9,580 nt of DNA from Alphaproteobacteria bacterium MarineAlpha3_Bin4 (GTDB lineage Bacteria > Pseudomonadota > Alphaproteobacteria > Rhodospirillales > Casp-alpha2): assembly GCA_002938045.1 (NCBI GenBank), contig PTLJ01000039.1, forward strand, positions 1-9,580. The letters run 5' to 3'. This document shows positions 3,911-9,580 of the stretch, piece by piece. Each line of letters begins with the position of its first letter. Position 1 is the first letter of the stretch. Below the pieces are notes generated by a model. It saw nothing but the letters and a program-made list of their open reading frames with translations. It had not been told where the DNA came from and searched no databases. A program made the position numbers and the translations under genes.

Positions 3911-6895
3911 ATGGCAGCAGTCCAAACAATGCAATCGAAGGCTGTTTCGCGCATCGGCGATCGCCGGTTGGCGGCGCGGCTAAAACACGAAACTGAGGCT
4001 GAAGTCTTGTTCGATCCGTTTAGCCGCGGCCGTTACAGCACAGATGCGTCAATCTACCAAATTGAGCCGATCGGTGTCCTTGTCCCAAAGACTACGGACG
4101 ACGTCAAAGCGGCGATAGAAATCGCGGCCGAGGAGTGTGTTCCGGTGCTGCCGCGTGGTGGCGGAACATCGCAATGCGGCCAAGCCGTCGGCGAGGCCCT
4201 GATCGTCGACGTCTCCAAGAATCTCAATCGAATTCTGGAGTTTGATCAGCAAGGGCGCACGGCCTGGGTCGAGCCCGGCCTTGTCCTCGACCACTTTAAC
4301 GACTTTCTAAAACCCCACGGACTGTGGTTCCCAGTCGACGTCTCGACCGGAAGCCAAGCAACCATCGGCGGCATGGCCGGCAACAACAGCTGCGGCGCTC
4401 GCTCAATCCGTTACGGCCCCATGCGTGACAATGTACACGCCATCGACGCCGTGCTCATGGATGGAAACGCCATGTTATTCGGTGAAGTTTCCGACAATGT
4501 TTCAAGTGCCTCTTTGACACCCAAGCAAACCCGGCTGGTCTCGAAACTGCTCGACATCGGCCGCTGTGAGCAAGACGAGATCAACGCCCGCTTCCCGGAC
4601 CTCATGCGCCGGGTCGGCGGCTACAATGTTGACGCCCTGATGCCGGGCGGGGCGAGGCGGGGGCCATGGGCAGAAGCCACCGTCAGCCGCCCGCAATCGC
4701 ATCCTAATTTAGCTCATCTCCTTGTCGGCTCGGAGGGTACGCTGGCATTCTCGACCCGAATTCAGATAGATCTGCAGCCGTTGCCGTCGCACACGGTCCT
4801 GGGTGTGTGTCATTTTCCGACATTCTACGATGCCATGGATTCGACCCGCCACATTGTCGAGTTGGACCCGGCGGCGCTCGAACTGGTCGATCGAACGATG
4901 ATTGAGCTCGCTCGCGATATTCCTATGTACCGACCGATTGTCGAGCGGTTCGTGCGAGGCAACCCGGAAGCGTTGCTGCTGGTCGAGTTTGCGGGAGAGG
5001 ATGAGGGCGAACAGCTTCGTCGATTGCACCGGTTAGTTGAGTTGATGGCGGATTTGAAGTTCCCCGGTGCCGTCGTCGAGGCGACGGACACGACTATCCA
5101 GAGAGCAATCTGGGAGGTTCGCAAGTCGGGCCTTAACATCATGATGTCCATGAGGGGTGACGGAAAACCGGTTTCCTTCATCGAAGATTGTGCCGTCGCC
5201 TTGGATGACCTGGCCGAATACACCGCTAGGTTGACCGAGGTGTTTGAGAAGCACGGCACCACTGGCACCTGGTATGCCCATGCCTCCGTTGGCTGTCTGC
5301 ACGTCCGCCCCGTGCTCAACCTCAAGTCCGAGATCGATGTCACCAAGATGCGAGAGATCGCCGAGGAAGCATTCGCCATGGTCCGCGAATACAAGGGCTC
5401 ACACTCCGGCGAGCACGGCGACGGCCTGGTCCGCTCCGAGTTTCACGAGGCGATGTACGGTTCGCGCATGGTGCGCACGTTCAAGGAAGTGAAAACGGCG
5501 TTTGATCCCGACGGCCTGATGAACCCAGGTAAGATTGTCGATCCACTGAAGATGGATGACCGGTCGCTGTTCCGGTTCAAGCCCGGGTACCGTGTTCCGC
5601 AAATGGAAACGGCGCTCGATTGGTCCGATTGGGGCGGGTTCGGCAGTGCCGTCGAAATGTGCAACAACAACGGCTCCTGCCGCAAGGCCACAGCTGGTGT
5701 CATGTGCCCGTCATTTCGCGCCACCGGAAACGAGCAACACCTGACTCGCGGCCGCGCCAATACACTCCGCCTTGCCATCTCTGGGCAACTGGGGACCGAG
5801 GCCCTAGTTTCGGACGCGATGGCAGAAACGATGAAGCTCTGTATTGCCTGCAAGGGTTGCAAGCGCGAATGCCCGACCGGTGTTGACATGGCGCGGATGA
5901 AAGTCGAGTTCCTGCATCATTACCGCGAACGACATGGAGTCCGCCTGTTCGACCGCCTGGTCGCCTATCTGCCAAGGTATGGCCCCACTGTATCCAGGAT
6001 CGGATGGCTGGTAAATCTTCGCGATGCCATCCCTGGGCTGGCCGCCCTGGCTGAGGCTGTAACCGGCTTCAGCGCCCGGCGACGACTTCCGAGATGGAGC
6101 CCGGAGCCGTTTCACTTGGAGCAGACGATGGCCAACGTTTGCTCCGGCCCTGAGGTGGCATTGATGGTGGATACCTTCAACACCTACTTCGAGCCCGAGA
6201 ATGCCCGCGCGGCGGTACGCGTATTGGAGGCCGCGGGCTATCGCGTCCAGCTACCGCGGTCAACCAATGGTAGCCGGCCGCTTTGCTGCGGGCGAACTTT
6301 TCTTGCGGCGGGCCTAGTCAAAGAAGCAAAGAAAGAAGCGCAACGTACACTCGATTGCCTCGGCCCACTTGTCTTACGTGGCATTCCTATCATTGGCCTG
6401 GAGCCTTCGTGCCTGCTGACGCTGCGAGACGAATTCATGGTGCTAGGACTCGATGGTGTTGTAACTGAACTTTCTGAAAACGCACTTTTGTTTGAGGAAT
6501 TCCTCGCAGCTGAGATCGAGGCTGGCCATTGCGAATTGGATCTGGAGGCGTTGCCACAAAAACGTGCGTTGATACATGGTCACTGCCATCAGAAAGCTTT
6601 CAACGCCATGGGATCGGTAGAGAAGGTTTTGGGGCTAGTCCCAGATCTCGACGTTGAAGTGATCGACAGCAGTTGTTGCGGCATGGCAGGTGCCTTCGGT
6701 TACGAAGCGGAAAACTACGAAATATCGATGCGAATAGGCGAGTTGAATTTGCTGCCGGCGATCCGCGACGAAGACGCCGATAGTCTGATCATCGCAGACG
6801 GCACCAGTTGCCGCCATCAGATTGCAGACGGGGCTGGCCGCGCTGCTGTACATGTGGCACGGGTCCTAGAAACTTCCCTCAAGACACAATCATAA
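3911..6895 (+). CDS. FAD-linked oxidase / 4Fe-4S / CCG-domain fusion, YdiJ-like D-2-hydroxyacid dehydrogenase
   Basis: A 994-residue multidomain oxidoreductase, close in size and domain order to E. coli YdiJ (about 1018), a D-2-hydroxyglutarate dehydrogenase. Residues about 50-290 form the FAD-binding PCMH domain, with the FAD pyrophosphate loop PRGGGTSQCG (81-90) and GGMAGNNSCGARS (153-165). Residues about 290-545 are the FAD-oxidase C-terminal domain, including VGCLHVRP (460-467) and the active-site-type motif SGEHGDGLVR (499-508). A ferredoxin-like segment follows with C584, C590, C599-Pro, then C644-x2-C647-x2-C650-x3-C654-Pro. The C-terminal part has cysteine-rich (CCG) motifs: CCG 792-794, PSC 832-834, HCH 891-893 and CCG 922-924. 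It should oxidise a D-2-hydroxy acid to the 2-oxo acid and pass electrons through Fe-S centres to a membrane or soluble carrier. No signal peptide or membrane segment is evident. ATG 3911 is preceded by AAGG at 7 bases. Lactate, glycolate, malate or 2-hydroxyglutarate are all possible substrates. Confidence 0.92.
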   Translation: MAAVQTMQSKAVSRIGDRRLAARLKHETEAEVLFDPFSRGRYSTDASIYQIEPIGVLVPKTTDDVKAAIEIAAEECVPVLPRGGGTSQCGQAVGEALIVDVSKNLNRILEFDQQGRTAWVEPGLVLDHFNDFLKPHGLWFPVDVSTGSQATIGGMAGNNSCGARSIRYGPMRDNVHAIDAVLMDGNAMLFGEVSDNVSSASLTPKQTRLVSKLLDIGRCEQDEINARFPDLMRRVGGYNVDALMPGGARRGPWAEATVSRPQSHPNLAHLLVGSEGTLAFSTRIQIDLQPLPSHTVLGVCHFPTFYDAMDSTRHIVELDPAALELVDRTMIELARDIPMYRPIVERFVRGNPEALLLVEFAGEDEGEQLRRLHRLVELMADLKFPGAVVEATDTTIQRAIWEVRKSGLNIMMSMRGDGKPVSFIEDCAVALDDLAEYTARLTEVFEKHGTTGTWYAHASVGCLHVRPVLNLKSEIDVTKMREIAEEAFAMVREYKGSHSGEHGDGLVRSEFHEAMYGSRMVRTFKEVKTAFDPDGLMNPGKIVDPLKMDDRSLFRFKPGYRVPQMETALDWSDWGGFGSAVEMCNNNGSCRKATAGVMCPSFRATGNEQHLTRGRANTLRLAISGQLGTEALVSDAMAETMKLCIACKGCKRECPTGVDMARMKVEFLHHYRERHGVRLFDRLVAYLPRYGPTVSRIGWLVNLRDAIPGLAALAEAVTGFSARRRLPRWSPEPFHLEQTMANVCSGPEVALMVDTFNTYFEPENARAAVRVLEAAGYRVQLPRSTNGSRPLCCGRTFLAAGLVKEAKKEAQRTLDCLGPLVLRGIPIIGLEPSCLLTLRDEFMVLGLDGVVTELSENALLFEEFLAAEIEAGHCELDLEALPQKRALIHGHCHQKAFNAMGSVEKVLGLVPDLDVEVIDSSCCGMAGAFGYEAENYEISMRIGELNLLPAIRDEDADSLIIADGTSCRHQIADGAGRAAVHVARVLETSLKTQS

Positions 6896-6910
6896 TGATG
6901 CACGGAAGCG

Positions 6911-6914
6911 AGGA
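6911..6914 (+). promoter_or_regulatory. Ribosome binding site that decides the regulator start
   Basis: AGGA lies 7 bases before ATG 6922. The earlier in-frame ATG at 6895, which overlaps the oxidoreductase stop as TAATG, and the ATG at 6898 have no comparable site upstream. The downstream ATG is therefore preferred, though coupled initiation at 6895 is possible and would add 9 residues. Confidence 0.6.
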
Positions 6915-6921
6915 AGTGACC

Positions 6922-7647
6922 ATGGACTCGACGAACTCAGGCACCACAAACGGCACCATGGCCAGTGCCGGCCCTATCAATCGACCTTCGCTGCACGAAG
7001 AGATCGTGGAGCGGCTCCGGAACATGATTTTCGATGGCGAGCTGATCGCCGGCGACCGCGTCCCCGAGCGTGAGCTCTGCCATAGATTCGACATCTCTCG
7101 GACCCCGTTACGCGAGGCCCTCAAGGTTATCGCCTCAGAAGGGTTAATCACTCTACTGCCGAACCGCGGCGCAAGGGTATCTCAGTTGACTATTCAGGAT
7201 ATCGATGAAGTGTTTCCGGTGATGGGTGCGCTTGACGCGCTATCCGGCGAACTGGCCTGCGCTCGAATTACCGACGTGCAGATCGCCGAAATCAAGGCAC
7301 TACACTATCAGATGGCGCTGCACCATACGCGCGGGGAGCGCAGCGAGTATTTCCGGCTCAACCAGGAGATCCATGAGCGGATCCTGAAGGCCGCTGGCAA
7401 CCGGACTCTAGCCACTGTATTCCGCGGGCTTTCCGGCCGCATACGCCGTGCACGTTATATGGCAAATATTTCCCAAGCTCGGTGGAATCAGGCGATGGGC
7501 GAGCATGAGCAGATTCTGGACTCGCTAATTGCCCGGGATGGCCCGCGGCTGGGTATGTTACTCAAGGACCATCTGACTAACAAACGCGCGGCGGTAAAAG
7601 ATGCTATTTGCTCGACAAGTCAATCGGCTTTCGAACATGTGGTTTGA
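6922..7647 (+). CDS. GntR-family transcriptional regulator, FCD (FadR) subfamily
   Basis: A 241-residue DNA-binding regulator. After a Ser/Thr/Gly/Asn-rich tail of about 20 residues comes the winged helix: HEEIVERLRNMIFDGELIAG (25-44), ERELCHRFDISRTPLREALK (49-68, recognition helix from about 59), and the wing LLPNRGARVSQL (78-89). Residues about 95-230 form the all-helical FCD ligand domain. The usual metal-binding set appears as N147, H151 (motif NQEIH), H195 (GEHEQIL) and H217 (KDHL), so a metal-assisted carboxylate effector is likely by family precedent. It begins 26 bases after the oxidoreductase stop and is probably co-transcribed with it. Members of this family usually repress a neighbouring catabolic operon until an organic acid binds. 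The natural targets are its own unit and the divergent aminotransferase operon, through the palindromes in 3690-3870. This targeting is inferred. Confidence 0.93.
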   Translation: MDSTNSGTTNGTMASAGPINRPSLHEEIVERLRNMIFDGELIAGDRVPERELCHRFDISRTPLREALKVIASEGLITLLPNRGARVSQLTIQDIDEVFPVMGALDALSGELACARITDVQIAEIKALHYQMALHHTRGERSEYFRLNQEIHERILKAAGNRTLATVFRGLSGRIRRARYMANISQARWNQAMGEHEQILDSLIARDGPRLGMLLKDHLTNKRAAVKDAICSTSQSAFEHVV

Positions 7648-7707
7648 CTTGCTCGCCACGATCAAACTGAGATTCTATTAATATGTGAAACGGTTCGGCC
7701 GCGCCAT

Positions 7708-7740
7708 GGCGCCGGAGGTAGCCGAAGTCAGGCGCCTTTT
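7708..7740 (+). terminator. Possible intrinsic terminator after the regulator gene
   Basis: GGCGCC at 7708-7713 can pair with GGCGCC at 7731-7736 across a 17-base loop and is directly followed by TTTT (7737-7740). It lies 60 bases after the regulator stop, on the right strand for that unit. The large loop and short T run make it a weak terminator. The overlapping 12-bp palindrome GCGCCATGGCGC (7701-7712) could compete with the fold. Confidence 0.35.
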
Positions 7741-7762
7741 GGTTCTATTGGCCTCGTCGATA

Positions 7763-7778
7763 GCGGCGTAACCGCCGC
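7763..7778. repeat. Tight GC hairpin in the convergent spacer
   Basis: GCGGCG (7763-7768) and CGCCGC (7773-7778) form a perfect 6-bp stem with a TAAC loop. It sits 61 bases beyond the pheT stop, in the interval between two convergent genes. No T run follows on either strand, so it is not a standard intrinsic terminator. It may protect 3' ends of transcripts from exonucleases or be incidental. Confidence 0.35.
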
Positions 7779-7839
7779 GAATGAGAGATCAGTTATCGTC
7801 GCACAATTTTGCCTGCGGTTGCTTCGCTGTCGTCCCGGA

Positions 7840-9580
7840 TCAGGACCGAAGGGTCCCGCCGGTCGCTTTTTCCACTTTGGCGACGATTTTCTGTACTACA
7901 GCTTGGATTTCCTCGTCACTCATGGTCTTCTCAAACGGCTGTAGGGTGACGCTTATGGCCAGCGATTTTTTGCCGTCTCTCAAGTTGCCACCGGAGAAGA
8001 CGTCGAACACCGTGACATCGGTAATCAGCTTTTTCTCCGCGCTTCGCGCTGCTCCGATAACGGCGCTTGCCGCCACGTCCGTGTCAACAACGAAAGCAAA
8101 ATCCCGTTCTACGGCGTGAAACTGCGGTAGGTCAAGATGCGGCTTGGTCGCGCTTTTCTTGTTCTTCGGCTTCGGTAGGTTGTCGGTGAACACTTCAAAG
8201 GCAGCCATTGGCCCTTTGACATCCATCTTGGCCAACACCCTCGGATGCACCTCGCCGAAGTAGGCAAGAACCGTTTTTGGCCCCAGCCGCATGACACCCG
8301 AACGGCCCGGGTGATACCAGGCAGGGGCATCCGTCACGACCTGAATTTTGTCAACAGGCGCACCCAACTCTGACAGCACGGACAACGTATCGGCTTTAGC
8401 ATCGAATACGTCGACGGGCCTAGTGCCCTCAGCCCAGTTGCGTTTACCCGACGACCCGGAACGGATGCCAGCAACCGCGTTGGCCTCGTCCTCTGGTTTA
8501 TTGCCACTGAACTGCGGGCCAACCTCGAATAATGCCGCGTCCCTCGTGCCACGATCCGAGCCGTGTCCTGCCGCAGAAATCAGGTTCGGAAGTAACGATG
8601 GCCGCATAACATCGAGATCGGTGCTGATCGGGTTGATTAGCCTGAGTGATTTAGGAACCTCGCCGAACAACTCCGCATGGCCAGAGGCCAGGAACGAAAA
8701 GGTCACTGCCTCGACCAGCCCGCGTCCAGCAAGGACCCGCCGTGCTGCGTTGCGACGGCGTTGGTTCGGGCCCAGCGCGGGATGCGGCAACGAATCACCG
8801 GATAGCGACGGGATGGCCGGAATTTTGTCAAAACCGTAGATTCGCACCACTTCCTCAACCAGACAGGCCTCGCCGACGATATCGCTACGCCACGACGGCA
8901 CCGAGACGCGGAGGGCTTCACTCTCTTTGTTTACCGTGAAACCGAGTACGTGAAGGATGCGCTCAATCTCATCCAGAGGCACGTCGACGCCACCCAGCGT
9001 TCGCACCCGGTCCAGACGCAAAATGACCTTACGCCTCCAATCGGGCTCGGCGCCGGCAATTATCAGTTTCGACGGCTCACCGCCACAAAAACTCGTCACC
9101 AACCGAGTCGCGATTTCCATGCCATCGATTAGAAATGCCGGGTCAACACCGCGCTCGAACCGGTAGCGGGCGTCCGACGTAATGTTGAGCTTGCGACCTG
9201 TCATTGCCGTGCGGGTCGGCTCGAAATACGCGGCTTCGATGAAAACATTCGTCGTCGTTTCGGTGCACCCTGATTCCTCGCCGCCAATGACACCGCCCAA
9301 GCCCTCGACCTTTTCGTCGTCAGCTATCACCGTCATCTCATCGTCAAGCTCGTATTCCTTGCCGTCCAACGCCAAAAGCTGTTCTCCTAATTGGGCCAGG
9401 CGCACGCAGATATTGCCAGTGACCTTGTCTGCGTCGAAGACATGCAGCGGGCGGGCAAGATCCATGGTCAACAGGTTGGTGATGTCGACCAGAGCTGAGA
9501 TCGGCCGCAGCCCAATAGCGCGTAACCGGGCCTTCAGCCAGATCGGGCTATCAGCATTCCGGACACCGCGGACATAGCGG
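7840..9580 (-). CDS. pheT: Phenylalanyl-tRNA synthetase beta subunit (C-terminal ~579 residues)
   Basis: The beta subunit of the alpha2-beta2 enzyme that charges tRNA-Phe in the cytoplasm. The gene runs off the right edge; 579 residues are visible of roughly 800 in bacterial PheT, so the 5' part (N-terminal and tRNA-binding/EMAP-like region) and any pheS lie beyond 9580. The frame remains open from 9471 to the edge and reads SPIWLKARLRAIGLRPISAL, DITN and RPLHVFDADKV, the B3/B4 editing domain. Further on are SDARYRFERGVDP (within the B3/B4 region), then the B5 domain (about 8820-9040) with SVPSWRSDIVGEACLVEEVV, RIYGFDKIPAIP and the start of the catalytic-like core. The FDX-ACB anticodon-binding domain occupies about the last 94 residues, with HAVERDFAFVV and FDVFSGGNLRDGKKSLAIS. 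The stop is TGA at 7842-7840. No frameshift is seen. It has no functional link to the neighbouring catabolic genes. Confidence 0.96.
   Translation of the reverse strand, partial: RYVRGVRNADSPIWLKARLRAIGLRPISALVDITNLLTMDLARPLHVFDADKVTGNICVRLAQLGEQLLALDGKEYELDDEMTVIADDEKVEGLGGVIGGEESGCTETTTNVFIEAAYFEPTRTAMTGRKLNITSDARYRFERGVDPAFLIDGMEIATRLVTSFCGGEPSKLIIAGAEPDWRRKVILRLDRVRTLGGVDVPLDEIERILHVLGFTVNKESEALRVSVPSWRSDIVGEACLVEEVVRIYGFDKIPAIPSLSGDSLPHPALGPNQRRRNAARRVLAGRGLVEAVTFSFLASGHAELFGEVPKSLRLINPISTDLDVMRPSLLPNLISAAGHGSDRGTRDAALFEVGPQFSGNKPEDEANAVAGIRSGSSGKRNWAEGTRPVDVFDAKADTLSVLSELGAPVDKIQVVTDAPAWYHPGRSGVMRLGPKTVLAYFGEVHPRVLAKMDVKGPMAAFEVFTDNLPKPKNKKSATKPHLDLPQFHAVERDFAFVVDTDVAASAVIGAARSAEKKLITDVTVFDVFSGGNLRDGKKSLAISVTLQPFEKTMSDEEIQAVVQKIVAKVEKATGGTLRS

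Noticed and set aside
3736..3996. Plus-strand open frame in the AT-rich intergenic region
   Set aside because: It overlaps the oxidoreductase start out of frame, begins at a poor start, and its Lys/Asn/Leu-rich product reflects AT-rich non-coding DNA.
4825..5394. 189-codon minus-strand open frame inside the oxidoreductase gene
   Set aside because: It is Ser/Arg/Asn-rich, antisense to a well-conserved FAD-oxidase domain, and a common by-product of GC-rich codon use.
7781..8119. 112-codon plus-strand open frame opposite the end of pheT
   Set aside because: It is antisense to the conserved FDX-ACB domain of PheT and lacks any ribosome binding site or motif.
1..9580. tRNA or rRNA genes, CRISPR arrays, insertion sequences and toxin-antitoxin pairs
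   Set aside because: None was found by reading both strands: no cloverleaf-like sequence, no regularly spaced repeats, and no transposase or integrase motif.

Overview
The window looks like a piece of an alphaproteobacterial chromosome. The genes are moderately GC-rich, the phenylalanyl-tRNA synthetase beta subunit has an alphaproteobacterial feel, and the catabolic genes (class V aminotransferase of the serine/aspartate-glyoxylate type, CaiB-type CoA-transferase, FCD-type GntR regulator) are typical of that class. This assignment rests on recalled family resemblance only, because no database search was possible.

Layout. Positions 1-90 hold the last ~29 codons of a plus-strand gene cut by the window edge. 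Positions 91-394 hold no convincing intact gene, but contain short dyads and a reading frame interrupted by a single TAG. From 395 to 3617, on the minus strand, lies a compact three-gene operon in transcription order: PLP aminotransferase, crotonase-fold enzyme, class III CoA-transferase. A strikingly AT-rich divergent intergenic region (about 3618-3910) carries candidate promoters and palindromes. On the plus strand follow a 994-residue FAD/4Fe-4S/CCG-domain oxidoreductase of the YdiJ type (3911-6895) and, 26 bases later, an FCD-family GntR regulator (6922-7647). A short spacer with hairpins (7648-7839) separates this from the 3' part of pheT (minus strand), which runs off the right edge.

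How the parts may work together. The two divergent units share one regulatory region and the regulator sits at the end of one arm. This is a common layout for a self-regulated catabolic module. The oxidoreductase would oxidise a D-2-hydroxy acid to a 2-oxo acid and pass electrons to the respiratory chain. The aminotransferase could interconvert a 2-oxo acid (glyoxylate in its relatives) with an amino acid. The CoA-transferase and crotonase would activate an acid as its CoA thioester and then transform it. The substrate cannot be read from the sequence, and the pathway is an inference. The most notable points are the gene combination itself, the crotonase's missing second catalytic glutamate, and the AT-rich control region with two good dyads. 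pheT is an unrelated housekeeping neighbour.
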